Shown in pieces: positions 22,596-31,671 of a stretch of 32,931 bases of DNA. Numbering within the stretch: the stretch's first letter is position 1; each line of letters begins with the position of its first letter. Position numbers and translations under genes: made by a program. The notes under the pieces are model-generated. The model searched no databases, was not told the DNA's origin, and was given only the letters and a program-made list of their open reading frames with translations. The stretch is from positions 1-32,931 of the forward strand of contig SYHD01000115.1 in assembly GCA_005799265.1 (NCBI GenBank), read 5' to 3'. Origin of the DNA: Planctomycetia bacterium (GTDB lineage: Bacteria > Planctomycetota > Planctomycetia > Gemmatales > Gemmataceae).

Positions 22596-25500
22596 ATGGC
22601 CACGCAATTACCGTTGCCGCGCACCTGGCCGCGACGCCTGCTTGTTCTGGTCGGGTTGCTGCTAGTCCTCGCGTGGGCGGCGCCAATCATTGCCGGCTAT
22701 ACGCCGCTGGTGGGCTGGGCCTGCCGCCACGCGGAGCGCTACATCGACGGCAGCATCCAGGTCGGCGGGGCGTCGCTCGGGTGGTTCTCGCCCATCGTTC
22801 TGTGTGACGTTACCGTGCGCGATAGGGATAGTCGGATCGTCGCGCAGATTCCGCGCGTCGAGGGGGATCGCAGCCTCCTCATGCTGCTTGTCAATCGCAG
22901 CGACCTCGGCTCGTTTCGCCTTGAAAAGGCCAAGATCGACTGGGTGTTTCGCGGCAAACAATCGAATCTCGAAACGCTGTGGGCCAAGTTCCCGAATGAA
23001 TCTGTGAGCGCTAAGCAAAATGCGCGCGCGACGACGTTGCCAAGAGTTGATTTCGACATCGTCGATGCAACGCTGCGCATCGACGATGCGGACACGAAGC
23101 AACACTGGCAGATCCGCACGTTGTCCGTAATCGCCCGGCTGTTCCGTGATGATGCCAGGACAATCCAGCTCAACGTGCAAGGAACGCTGCACGACGGACA
23201 AGAACCGGGTTCGCTCAAAGTTGACGTAAACCTGCACAACGTCACCGAGGCCAACATCAAGGTCAACGCGAAGGGGAAGTTTGCGTCGCTGCCGTTGCCA
23301 TTGGCGAACCTCATCGCTCGGCGCTATCAGCCGGGTCTGGAACTGGCTGGATCGCTGCAAGGCAAATTCACGCTCATCGTGGAGATGAAGGATGGCAAGC
23401 CGCACATCGAAGCGGCGGGCGAGCTTGTTGGCAACAAGGTCGGCGTGCGTTCGCCGCTCTTGGCCGACCATCTGCGCATCGATCACATCATTGCGCCAGG
23501 CACGATTCGCTACGAGGATGGGAAGCTCAGTGCCGAACGATTCGAGGTGCGGAGCGACTTCGGCAAGGCGACGTTGCATGGCACGATCGATCTGAACCGG
23601 GATCTGCTGGCCGCTTTCGAGCACCCGGGCTTCGAGCTTGCTCTCGATGTCAACCTCGCGACCATCGCCGACCGGCTTCCCAAGACGCTGCACTTGCACT
23701 CCGATCTGCGCATGACGGCCGGCAACCTTCGCGTCAACTGCAATAGCGTGGCCAAGGACGGCGCCCTTGTCTGGCAGGGGAAGCTGCACACGACCGACGT
23801 GCGCGGCATGAAGAGGCAGCAGATGATCGCCTGGTCAGACCCGATCACACTGGAGTTTCAGGTGCGTGACCTGCACAAGGGCGTGCCGTTGATCGACCAT
23901 CTGAAATGCACCTCGCGTTTTCTGAACATGCAAGCGTCATCAGTGCCGGAGCGATTCACATTGACGGCGGAGGCCGACCTTGGACAATTGGCGGAGCCGC
24001 TTGGGCAGTTCATTGACTTGACCAAAGTCAAATTGGCGGGCCGGGCAAACGCGGCCATCAACGTACGCCATGTCGAAAACGATCGCTTCGAGATGCAAGG
24101 CGTCGCTCAACTCAGGCAGATCAACCTGGCCTGGCTGCCGAATCGGCCCTGGCAAGAGGCGTCGCTGTCCGCTGTTTTCGACGCGCGCGGGCAGATCGAT
24201 AAGTCTGGGCGACAGCGCATCGAAACGGGCGGGCTCGCGATCAATCTTGGCGCCGACCTCGTCGTCGTCAAGCTGACGGAGCCCATCGTCGATCTCGCCG
24301 CGGGGCCGTGGGGCGCCGCAGTCGTGCGTGTTAACGGTGATCTGGCGCGCTGGCAACAGCGTGCCCGGGGCTTTACCACGCTCTTCGACGATTGGCAGGT
24401 CGCCGGGGCCGCGAACCTGCAAACGCAGGTTCGCGCGTCGTCGGCAGCCATCGAGTGCGCGGACGTAGTCATCGAGGCGAGCAACTTCGTCTGCATTGGT
24501 TCTGGGCTGTGGATCTACGAGCCGACCGTCAACCTGCAAACCGCCATACGTCACAATTTGAAGACCGCCGACCTCGAATTCCTCAGGGCGAAGCTGAATT
24601 GTCCGACCGTTCGCGTTGACAGTGAAAGGCTGGCACTGCAAACGAAGGCGGTGGCGTTACGCGGCAGCGCACGTGTCAGCGGCGACGTGGCCCGGGTGCG
24701 GCAGTGGACGCAGGATCCGAAAGCGAAGCCAGGCGAATCGATGACCGGTGCCTTCGCTGGCAAGTTCGATCTCGACACCGCCGACGGGCGCATCGGTGCC
24801 GACTTCGATCTGGCAATCCGCGATCTCGTTTACGGACCGCAAGCGAACGCAACCTGGCGCGAACCGGAGCTCAAGTTTGTCGGCCGCGGCGTTTACGATC
24901 TGCCGGAGGATGTTATACAGGTCGAAAAATTGACAGTCAGCGCCGCCATGCTCGGCGCGGACGCCAAAGGGAAGGTCGCGAACGTGCTTTCGACACGCGA
25001 CCTGGAAATCGCCGGCATGCTGACCTACGACCTCGCCAATCTCGAACCGCGGCTTCGGGCAATCCTGGGCAAGGATGTCAAGATCAGCGGCAAGGACACT
25101 CGGCCGTTCGTGCTCACGGGGCCACTTCATCCAACGGATAACTCAGGGTTGCGCTTCACCGCGCTGAAAGGGAACGTGGGCCTGCACTGGAAGTCTTTGA
25201 AGACATATGGGTGTGACATCGGCGCGGCTGAACTGAAGGCGATTGCGCAGCAAGGTTGGCTTCAATTCTATCCGATCGAGACGACCCTCAACGGCGGGAA
25301 AATGCGCTTACAGCCGAACATACGGATCGATCCCGATCCGACCGAAGTTGTGCTGTTGGCGGGGCCGGTCATCGAGAAAGCGCAAATCACCCCTGCCATG
25401 TGTGCAGGCGCGCTGGGCTACGCGATGCCGGCGCTGGCGAACGTTGCGGAGGCGGAGGGGGCCATCTCGCTAACACTCGAGAGCGGACGCATCCCTTTGG

Positions 25501-25952
25501 CGGCGCCGACGACGAGCGAGGTGAAGGGGACGTTCGTCCTGCACACGGCGAAAATCGGGCCCAGCGCGATCGTGCGCGAGTTGAGCGGCCTGTTCAGGAT
25601 CCCGCCGCCGACAAGTCTGATGAAGGAATGTCGGGTTCCGTTCCACATGGTGCAAGGGAAAGTCCACCATCGCGATCTGGAGCTCGTGTTCCCTGACTTC
25701 ACGTTGAAGTCGTCGGGCTCTGTCGGACTGGACGGCTCGCTGGCGTTGATCGTGGAAACGTCGATCCCTAATCGGCTCGCCGACGCCGCCCGGTTCACGC
25801 CTGCACAGAAGCAGCAACTGGTGCGCATCCCCGTCGGCGGCACGATCGAACGCCCGCGTCTCGATCCGCGCGCCCTCGAATCGTTGACAGCGATCCTGGG
25901 CCGTTCGGTATTGGAGAATCAGCTCAACAAGCTGCTGCAACCGAAGCGATGA
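22596..25952 (+). CDS. Large AsmA/TamB-like envelope protein
   Basis: A 1118-residue protein with one N-terminal membrane helix (about 13-34) and a long run of beta strands across the envelope, the plan of the AsmA/TamB group. Strand-rich repeats appear as SGRVTL-like segments such as ATLHGTIDLNRDLLAAFEH, and the C-terminus holds a typical FTLKSSGSVGLDGSLAL...IPVGGTIERPRLDP motif that resembles the end of AsmA-family proteins. These proteins are thought to carry phospholipid across the periplasm or assist outer-membrane assembly. A GAGG site lies seven bases before the ATG. It stands alone, without a BamA/TamA partner in the window. The name is by architecture. Confidence 0.75.
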   Translation: MATQLPLPRTWPRRLLVLVGLLLVLAWAAPIIAGYTPLVGWACRHAERYIDGSIQVGGASLGWFSPIVLCDVTVRDRDSRIVAQIPRVEGDRSLLMLLVNRSDLGSFRLEKAKIDWVFRGKQSNLETLWAKFPNESVSAKQNARATTLPRVDFDIVDATLRIDDADTKQHWQIRTLSVIARLFRDDARTIQLNVQGTLHDGQEPGSLKVDVNLHNVTEANIKVNAKGKFASLPLPLANLIARRYQPGLELAGSLQGKFTLIVEMKDGKPHIEAAGELVGNKVGVRSPLLADHLRIDHIIAPGTIRYEDGKLSAERFEVRSDFGKATLHGTIDLNRDLLAAFEHPGFELALDVNLATIADRLPKTLHLHSDLRMTAGNLRVNCNSVAKDGALVWQGKLHTTDVRGMKRQQMIAWSDPITLEFQVRDLHKGVPLIDHLKCTSRFLNMQASSVPERFTLTAEADLGQLAEPLGQFIDLTKVKLAGRANAAINVRHVENDRFEMQGVAQLRQINLAWLPNRPWQEASLSAVFDARGQIDKSGRQRIETGGLAINLGADLVVVKLTEPIVDLAAGPWGAAVVRVNGDLARWQQRARGFTTLFDDWQVAGAANLQTQVRASSAAIECADVVIEASNFVCIGSGLWIYEPTVNLQTAIRHNLKTADLEFLRAKLNCPTVRVDSERLALQTKAVALRGSARVSGDVARVRQWTQDPKAKPGESMTGAFAGKFDLDTADGRIGADFDLAIRDLVYGPQANATWREPELKFVGRGVYDLPEDVIQVEKLTVSAAMLGADAKGKVANVLSTRDLEIAGMLTYDLANLEPRLRAILGKDVKISGKDTRPFVLTGPLHPTDNSGLRFTALKGNVGLHWKSLKTYGCDIGAAELKAIAQQGWLQFYPIETTLNGGKMRLQPNIRIDPDPTEVVLLAGPVIEKAQITPAMCAGALGYAMPALANVAEAEGAISLTLESGRIPLAAPTTSEVKGTFVLHTAKIGPSAIVRELSGLFRIPPPTSLMKECRVPFHMVQGKVHHRDLELVFPDFTLKSSGSVGLDGSLALIVETSIPNRLADAARFTPAQKQQLVRIPVGGTIERPRLDPRALESLTAILGRSVLENQLNKLLQPKR

Positions 25953-25956
25953 GCGA

Positions 25957-26673
25957 TCAGAGTTCGCTACGAACGCTGCGCAAGATCTCGCGTTTCCATT
26001 CCAGTTCGTGCACCGCCCAGCCTTGCACAGTCCATTCGTCGTCGCGCATCGTCGCCGGCCTGGCGTGGTGCGTGACCTGTTCCCAACAGAGCTTTTCCAC
26101 CGGCAGCAACGCGCGTTTGATCGGCCAGGCGTTCGAGCGGCGGCGGCTGATGTGCTCGTTGTCGAGGATCGTCACCACGCACGGCTGAGCGAGATCGAGA
26201 AACCGCCAGGCGAGCACCTCATGGCTCGACGTCATATAGCGTTCCTTCAACGCCAGCAGGTCAAACTCGAACGTCCTCACGTCCGCGCAGAACCAGCACG
26301 TCGGAACGAGCAGTCGATACGCAAACAGATTGGCCAGCGATTCGCCTGCCATCGCTCGTGCCTCGCTGGGGACGATGCCGAGCCGGGCCAGCAATTCGCT
26401 CTTGAGATGCTCACCGATCTCATGCGCGACCGTCCACTGATGGCGTTCCTCGCGCGGCTCTGGCCTGAGATAGATTTGCTTCTTGCCCAGCGCTCGCTGC
26501 GCCCGGCCACGTTGCGGTTGCCTTTGATCGAGCACGACGACCATGCCGAGTTGCCCCTGCGCAAGGGCGATCGCGTCGACGGGCGGGCGCGAGAGTCTCG
26601 CGGCATCGAGCAACTCCTCGACCATGGCGTCAATCGTTCGTGTCACGTCTTCGCGCGGTAATTCGTCAAACAT
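25957..26673 (-). CDS. ImmA/IrrE-type zinc metallopeptidase-like protein
   Basis: A 238-residue protein of the ImmA/IrrE group, proteases that cut repressors (ICEBs1 ImmR) or act in stress responses (IrrE). The zinc site is visible: HEIGEH (His84, Glu85, His88) and Glu111 in ESLANLFAYRLLVP as the third ligand. The remaining 110 residues are an alpha/beta extension with several tryptophans (WAVHELEWKREIL) not found in the short family members. The start at 26673 has AGGAGA six bases upstream. It is preceded by a short palindrome that may be its operator, but the usual adjacent XRE-type repressor is absent. It converges with the end of the TamB-like gene, with only 4 bases between them. Confidence 0.85.
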   Translation of the reverse strand: MFDELPREDVTRTIDAMVEELLDAARLSRPPVDAIALAQGQLGMVVVLDQRQPQRGRAQRALGKKQIYLRPEPREERHQWTVAHEIGEHLKSELLARLGIVPSEARAMAGESLANLFAYRLLVPTCWFCADVRTFEFDLLALKERYMTSSHEVLAWRFLDLAQPCVVTILDNEHISRRRSNAWPIKRALLPVEKLCWEQVTHHARPATMRDDEWTVQGWAVHELEWKREILRSVRSEL

Positions 26674-27000
26674 GAGGCGTCTCCTGCAGTGTTTCACAGC
26701 TCCATCAGTATAGTGTAAATTAGTACACAAACCACGGCCAGCGATTGGTGAGCCACGACTACTTCAGTGCAATTACGAGGATTGCAAGAAAGCGTGTGAG
26801 TGCAAGCCGGGAGAAACCTCACCACACGCACAGCTTGACGAAAGAACCAGTCAATTCGGTGGGAAAGCGCGGCACATCCGTTTCATTTCATGCCTAAAGT
26901 TGCAAGAATTACACAGACGAGGCGGAGATCGCTCACGTGCGTTGGTGGAGACCAAGGCGTCAGACTCACGGACGTGCAACAATGTTGGTAGAGCAACCCC
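26674..27000. other. Intergenic stretch of 327 bases between divergent genes
   Basis: No gene or RNA is recognised. It holds the candidate operator at 26713-26728 near the metallopeptidase gene and the upstream region of the BON protein. Nothing else is evident. Confidence 0.5.
26713..26728. promoter_or_regulatory. Candidate operator before the ImmA/IrrE-type gene
   Basis: GTGTA (26713-26717) and TACAC (26724-26728) form a short perfect inverted repeat with an AT-rich centre, about 40-55 bases upstream of the start codon. On the minus strand a TATACT -10-like box abuts it at 26708-26713, so a protein bound here could block the promoter. Confidence 0.35.
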
Positions 27001-27714
27001 ATGCGTGTTGGCCCTTGGTTGTTTGCCGTTTCGGTTCTGATGCTCGCGTCGTTGACGTACGGGCAATCGGGGCCCATTCGCCCCACCGATGCGGCCGGGC
27101 GCGACGTTGAGCACACGATGCAAGCGCGGAAGCTTTTGCACAACGAACCGGACCTCGCGACCTTGAACATTGGCGTGAGCGTACAGAATCGCGTGGCGAC
27201 GCTGTTCGGCCCGGTTCCGTCGGTGGATGCGATTTTTCGCGCCGAGCTGTGTCTGCGCTCGATGATCGGACTGGTGGAGATTCGCAACGAGATGTTCGTC
27301 AGCGACCAGGTCGAGCCGATTCGTCCACCCGTGAAGCTGCATTCGCCGTCGATCAACCCGCCAGACGTGACGCCGCCGCTGTTACCACACAAGGCGCCGA
27401 TGAACTTCAAAAAACCAGAAGAGCCGACGAGGCAGGCGCCCAAGGCCAACAAACAACCCGTGGCTCAAAAGACCTCGCAGCCGAAGGCCAGCCTGGGGCA
27501 TCCGGAAGCGGAGAGCGATCTCGCCAGTGTGCTTCGCGCATTGCTCGGCAGTAAGAGCATCTACGAAAAAGTGCAATTCACGATCGACAAGGGATGCGTT
27601 TACTTGAGCGCACCTGAGGAAAACGCCGACGCGCTTCACGAAGCGTCGCGCGCAATCGCGCGGCTGCCGGGAGTCGCCAGTGTCGTTCTCATGGATAGGA
27701 CTCTGCCTCGCTAA
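27001..27714 (+). CDS. Secreted BON-domain protein
   Basis: A 237-residue protein with a signal peptide (MRVGPWLFAVSVLMLASLTYG). Two domains of the BON type, which bind lipid or other surfaces in the periplasm, seem present: one at about 38-100 (LATLNIGVSVQNRVATLFGPV) and one at about 175-235 (VQFTIDKGCVYLSAP ... LPGVASVVLMD). They are joined by a Pro/Lys linker. The second ends with the family's LPGVASVVL strand. Envelope stress or membrane stability is a likely role. It is transcribed alone from the intergenic region. Family placement is by motif. Confidence 0.78.
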   Translation: MRVGPWLFAVSVLMLASLTYGQSGPIRPTDAAGRDVEHTMQARKLLHNEPDLATLNIGVSVQNRVATLFGPVPSVDAIFRAELCLRSMIGLVEIRNEMFVSDQVEPIRPPVKLHSPSINPPDVTPPLLPHKAPMNFKKPEEPTRQAPKANKQPVAQKTSQPKASLGHPEAESDLASVLRALLGSKSIYEKVQFTIDKGCVYLSAPEENADALHEASRAIARLPGVASVVLMDRTLPR

Positions 27715-27895
27715 CATCCTCCCGTATCGCCAATTTATTGCCTCTCATAAACTGACAAGTCTTTGGTTCTCCTCCGCGACGGGCTGGATGCGTTCACGAA
27801 CGCCATGTGTTTCATTTCTCTCCGAGGTTGTACTCGTCGCGTGCAAACAAGATCATCTCGAACGAATGTGACGGTGCAGTGTTTTCGATCTGGTT

Positions 27896-27904
27896 TGGTA
27901 TAAT
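27896..27904 (+). promoter_or_regulatory. Extended -10 promoter of the JAMM protease module
   Basis: The plus strand reads TGGTATAAT, a TGn-extended -10 with a perfect TATAAT, about 50 bases before the start codon. A -35 box is weak, as is normal for extended -10 promoters. It is the clearest promoter in the window. Confidence 0.55.
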
Positions 27905-27954
27905 CAGCGCATGCAGCATGGGGCCCTTCATCCTGCCATCGATTGGGTGAACTT

Positions 27955-28389
27955 GTGAGCATTCTTGATGACGAACTTGTTCGTCAGTTACTCGCCAAGG
28001 CGTGGCAAGAATCGCAACCGGGCTCTGATAATCCACATGAGGAAGGCGGATTCGTATTGCGAAATGCTGACGGATCGCTCAGGGTCGAGCGTTGGCCTCG
28101 TGGGCGACAAGATGAGATCGATGTGCCGCCACATTCCGGGGGCAAGCGCGGCGAGTTGTCAATCATCGCGACGTTTCACACGCATCCGAATCTTGGCTCG
28201 AATTTCCAGCAGGAGCCAAGCCTTATGGATATTCAAGCCGTTCGTAACGACCCCGACCTTGGTCACGCGGGCTACGAGGGCGAGTATGTGATTGCTGGTG
28301 AATGGATCTATCGTATCCAGCGGGATGGTGAGGTATTATTGATCGGTAAGACGAAATCGCTATTGTCAATCGAGGGAGCAAACCACTAG
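27955..28389 (+). CDS. JAMM/JAB1-MPN metalloprotease-like protein
   Basis: A 144-residue compact protein with the JAMM zinc signature: Glu29/Glu30 in the N-terminal EEGGFVL strand, then FHTHPNLGSNF with His75 and His77, and SLMD with Ser89 and Asp92 (HxHP-x10-SxxD). The family cleaves isopeptide bonds of ubiquitin-like proteins or trims C-terminal tails. A GTG at 27955 gives the N-terminus MSILDDE; a TTG at 27943 is an alternative. It is followed 14 bases later by a small gene and stands behind its own extended -10 promoter, so the two form a module. No ubiquitin-like, E1 or E2 protein is seen. The substrate is unknown; the neighbour is a candidate. Confidence 0.8.
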   Translation: MSILDDELVRQLLAKAWQESQPGSDNPHEEGGFVLRNADGSLRVERWPRGRQDEIDVPPHSGGKRGELSIIATFHTHPNLGSNFQQEPSLMDIQAVRNDPDLGHAGYEGEYVIAGEWIYRIQRDGEVLLIGKTKSLLSIEGANH

Positions 28390-28403
28390 CGGCGGAGGCT
28401 ATC

Positions 28404-28673
28404 ATGGCGACAATGACCATCGAGAAATTGCAACAGGATGATCTGGTAATGTCCGTGGCTCGCGCGCTTGCGCTGGCCAATGAAGCTGCCCACAGCAAGG
28501 GAACCGATCCAGCGGATTCCCTGGTGACGATCACCGAAGAGACGGCATCAACGGGGCGCGTTTGGCGAATTCACTATGGCCCGCGCAACTACATTAACCG
28601 GCGCGGCGGTGATCTCATCGTTTTGGTTGATGAACGGAGCGCGGCCGTTCAACGAGTTATCCGAGGACAGTAA
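28404..28673 (+). CDS. Small partner of the JAMM protease, unknown function
   Basis: An 89-residue soluble protein. An N-terminal helix (MTIEKLQQDDLVMSVARAL) is followed by strand-rich VWRIHYGPRNYINRRGGD and LIVLVDERSAAVQRVIRGQ. The strand-turn-strand ending resembles PepSY-like or NTF2-like folds often used as immunity or partner proteins, but I cannot assign a family. GGAGG sits five bases ahead of the ATG. An internal RRGG at 66-69 is noted because ubiquitin-like proteins end in GG, though the true C-terminus is RGQ. It ends 6 bases before the M42 peptidase start and lies with the JAMM gene. Confidence 0.68.
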   Translation: MATMTIEKLQQDDLVMSVARALALANEAAHSKGTDPADSLVTITEETASTGRVWRIHYGPRNYINRRGGDLIVLVDERSAAVQRVIRGQ

Positions 28674-28679
28674 TAAGGA

Positions 28680-29744
28680 ATGGCCATGCACGAACCCTCC
28701 TTCGAGTTCCTCAAGAAACTCCTGACCACTCCCAGCCCGTCCGGCTACGAGCAGCGCATCCAGGAGGTCGTGCGCGCCTGGGCCAAGCCGGTCGCCGACG
28801 AAGTGCGCACCGATCTGCACGGCAACGTCATCGCGGCGCTTAATCCGAAGGGCTCGCCGCGCATCATGCTCGCGGGGCACTGCGATCAACTCGCCCTCAT
28901 GGTGCAGCACATCGACGCTGACGGCTTTCTGTACGTGCAGCCGATGGGTGGCTGGGACATGCAGATCCTCCTGGGGCAACGGCTCACCGTTTGGACGAAA
29001 ACGGGGCCGATCGCGGCTGTCGTCTCGCGCAAGGCGCCGCACGTCTTGTCTGCCGACGAGAAGAAGAAAGTTCCGGAGTTCATCGACATCTGGGTCGATA
29101 TCGGCGCCAAAGATCGCGCCGAGGCCGAGACGTTGGTGGCACTCGGCGACACGATCACGGCGGCGCTGTCGTGCGAGGCGCTGCGCAACGACCTCTTCAC
29201 ATCGCCGGGGCTGGATGACAAAGTGGGCGTCTGGACCGTGATGGAGACGCTGCGGCTGCTCAAGGGCAAACCGTTGCAGGCAGCGGTCTTCTGTGTCTCG
29301 ACCGTGCAGGAGGAGATCGGCCTGCGCGGTGCGACCACCAGCGCCTATGGCATCCATCCAACGGTCGGCATCGCGGTGGACGTGTGCCATGCGACCGACA
29401 CGCCCGGCAACGAAAAAAAGCAACTCGGCGAGACCAAGCTCAACGCCGGCCCCGTCGTCTTCCGCGGTCCGAACATCAACCCGCACGTGCATGATCGTCT
29501 GGTCGCCGCCGCGAAGGCGAAGGAGATTACGATCAAGACGCGCGGCGTGCCCAAGGCGACGGGAACTGACGCGAACGCCATGCAGCTCGCGCGCGAAGGC
29601 GTCGCCGCGGGGCTGGTCAGCATCCCCAATCGCTACATGCACAGCCCGGTGGAGGTTGTGAGCCTGCAGGACCTCGACAACGCCGCGAAGCTCCTGGCGG
29701 AATTTTGCGCGAGCGTGACAAAAGACGTGAATTGGATACCGTAA
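28680..29744 (+). CDS. M42-family metallo-aminopeptidase
   Basis: A 354-residue M42 peptidase that would remove N-terminal residues from peptides in the cytoplasm, with two metal ions. The ligands and motifs are complete: AGHCDQ (His67, Asp69), SPGLDDKVG (Asp180), STVQEEIGLRG (Glu211, Glu212), AVDVCH (Asp234) and NRYMHSPVEV (His321). Members usually form large tetrahedral dodecamers. A second ATG two codons later (28686) is better placed for AGGA as its binding site and may be the true start. It lies 6 bases after the JAMM partner gene and could be cotranscribed with it. It has no signal peptide. Confidence 0.95.
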   Translation: MAMHEPSFEFLKKLLTTPSPSGYEQRIQEVVRAWAKPVADEVRTDLHGNVIAALNPKGSPRIMLAGHCDQLALMVQHIDADGFLYVQPMGGWDMQILLGQRLTVWTKTGPIAAVVSRKAPHVLSADEKKKVPEFIDIWVDIGAKDRAEAETLVALGDTITAALSCEALRNDLFTSPGLDDKVGVWTVMETLRLLKGKPLQAAVFCVSTVQEEIGLRGATTSAYGIHPTVGIAVDVCHATDTPGNEKKQLGETKLNAGPVVFRGPNINPHVHDRLVAAAKAKEITIKTRGVPKATGTDANAMQLAREGVAAGLVSIPNRYMHSPVEVVSLQDLDNAAKLLAEFCASVTKDVNWIP

Positions 29745-29790
29745 GCGTTGGACGATATGGCGTGCAATCCATTAGCCGAGAGGGGATGAC

Positions 29791-30204
29791 ATGCTCGAAA
29801 TTCTCCTGGTCGTGGGAATCTCAAAGAAGATCGTGGCGATGATGAAGGAAAAGGGCCGCAATCCCGTCGGCTATGTCATCCTGTTTATCGCCCTGTGGTT
29901 CGGCGGCGAAATCATGGGCGCCGTCGTCGGCACCATCGCGGCGATTGCCATGGATCCCAACGCGATTGACGGCGGGTTCAACTGCACCGCGTACATCTTC
30001 GCGCTGATCGGCGCGGGCATCGGCGCCGCTATTGGCTATGCGGTCGCTGCCTCCGTGCCCCCGGTCGATCAGCCGCAATGGCCGCAGGAAGATTTCCGCG
30101 ACCGCCTGAATGACGACGACGATCTTGACGATGAGGCTAGCCGGGAACGCCGGCGCCGCCGGCGCGATGCCGACGATGGATCCTTCGAGGAACCAACACG
30201 CTAG
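29791..30204 (+). CDS. Small membrane protein of unknown function
   Basis: A 137-residue protein with two or three membrane helices (about 27-52 and 70-88, with a short N-terminal one) rich in Gly and Ala (GAGIGAAIGYAVAASV), followed by an acidic stretch (DDDDLDDE) and an Arg-rich run (RERRRRRRDADD). GAGAGGGG lies seven bases before the ATG. No family recognised. It is 46 bases after the M42 peptidase and may share its transcript. The charged tail is low-complexity and may interact with nucleic acid or simply set the topology. Confidence 0.68.
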   Translation: MLEILLVVGISKKIVAMMKEKGRNPVGYVILFIALWFGGEIMGAVVGTIAAIAMDPNAIDGGFNCTAYIFALIGAGIGAAIGYAVAASVPPVDQPQWPQEDFRDRLNDDDDLDDEASRERRRRRRDADDGSFEEPTR

Positions 30205-30336
30205 ACTGCGTGATATGCGAGCAAGGTTCGACACAAATGCGTTGGCGGCATTCTCGGCGGGAGAGTCCGTCTCGGTGATGCTCACCGCTGCCTAAGCTCG
30301 CGAAATGCGATATTGCCGGGGGAGTGGGGAGTTGCG

Positions 30337-31671
30337 TTAATGCACATTCCCGTAGAGAAAATACAGCAAACACATTACCGCAAGCAACGCAGAACCCGGA
30401 TGAATTGCACGCCACTGGCCGCACAGCAATTTCAGGGAGGGATGGGCGATTAACCCTGCGGTCAGGCCGTTGGCGATGTTGTAGGTGAATACCATCATCG
30501 CGATGGTGACGACTGCGGGAACCAGTTCGGTCCAGTCGTCGGTGTCGAGTCGGCGGACGTTCGCGAACATCAAGACGCCGACGACCATCAACGCTGGAGC
30601 GTATGCGAAGGCGAATTTCTGCAACGGCTGTAAGAGCGGCACAAAGAAGAGGGCGAACGCGAAGCACAACCCCGTGACGACGGCGGCCAACCCCGTACGC
30701 GCTCCCTCGCGAATGCCCGTCGCCGATTCGATAAAGGCGCCGCTCGTCGAGGTGCCGATGAGGGCGCTGAAAATGCACGATAGCGAATCGACGATCATCG
30801 GCTTCTGCACGTCGACGAGATTTCCCTTATCGTCAAGCATCCCCGCCACGGAACCAACCGCGTAAAGAGACCCGAGCGTGTCGAGGAAACTAAAGAGAAA
30901 GAGCGTCAAGAGAATCGTCAGAAAGTCGAACTGAAGAACACCAAGGATATCGAGCTGGAAGGCGACATTCTCGAGCTGGTACTGCCATGGCCACGCAGCG
31001 ATCCCCACGGGCGCCTGGCCGACGTTGAGCAGGTAGCCCGCGACACCGATGACGGCGATGCCGATCAAGATGGCGCCGCGGATGTTCCAGTACATCAGGA
31101 CGGCGATCAAGACGAAACCGCCAAGGGCGAGCTGGACCTTGACGTCATGCACGTCGCCGATCCTGACCGGCGGGCCGGGAGGCGGCGGGCCGTGCACGAC
31201 CAGGCCGGCCTCATTCATACCGATGAAAAGTAGAAATAGTCCGATGCCGATCGCGAAACTGTGCTTGAGATTATGCGGAATGGCCGAGGCGAGCCACAGG
31301 CGAGATCCGCACAGTGTCAGGAGCAGGAAGATGACGCCGGCGACGAAGACGCTCCCGAGCCGCTGCTGCCAGGTGATCGGCATCGCCATGGCCGAGAGCG
31401 TGTAGGCGATGAAGGCATTTTCACCCATGTACGGCGCGACGCCGAGCGGGCGATTGGCGTAGATGCCCATCAGCAGACAGCCGAACACGCTGGCAAGGAT
31501 GGTCGCGATGGTACTCGGCTCGACGGCGATGCCCGCGTGCTGGAGGATCGCGGGATTGACGATGATGATGTACGCCATCGTCGCGAAAGTCGTCACGCCG
31601 CCGAGAACTTCAAGGCGCAAAGAGCTACCGCGGGCGCGAAAATGAAACCAGCGATCGAGAAGGTCGGTCAT
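30337..31671 (-). CDS. NCS2-family purine permease (AzgA type)
   Basis: A 444-residue transporter of the nucleobase-cation symporter-2 group, AzgA-like branch, which takes up adenine, guanine or hypoxanthine. About 12 membrane segments are visible. Family marks include the start EVLGGVTTFATMAYIIIVNP, GVAPYMGENAF in an early helix pair, and the C-terminal half MIVDSLSCIFSALIGTSTSGAFIESATGIREGARTG around the substrate site. ALGGFVL and IPHNLKHSFAIGIGLF also fit. It lies in the inner membrane. It is flanked by a small unclear frame and holA on the same strand. Confidence 0.94.
   Translation of the reverse strand: MTDLLDRWFHFRARGSSLRLEVLGGVTTFATMAYIIIVNPAILQHAGIAVEPSTIATILASVFGCLLMGIYANRPLGVAPYMGENAFIAYTLSAMAMPITWQQRLGSVFVAGVIFLLLTLCGSRLWLASAIPHNLKHSFAIGIGLFLLFIGMNEAGLVVHGPPPPGPPVRIGDVHDVKVQLALGGFVLIAVLMYWNIRGAILIGIAVIGVAGYLLNVGQAPVGIAAWPWQYQLENVAFQLDILGVLQFDFLTILLTLFLFSFLDTLGSLYAVGSVAGMLDDKGNLVDVQKPMIVDSLSCIFSALIGTSTSGAFIESATGIREGARTGLAAVVTGLCFAFALFFVPLLQPLQKFAFAYAPALMVVGVLMFANVRRLDTDDWTELVPAVVTIAMMVFTYNIANGLTAGLIAHPSLKLLCGQWRAIHPGSALLAVMCLLYFLYGNVH

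Noticed and set aside
27896-28673. JAMM module as a complete ubiquitin-like (Bil) system
   Set aside because: No E1, E2 or GG-ending ubiquitin-like gene is in the neighbourhood.
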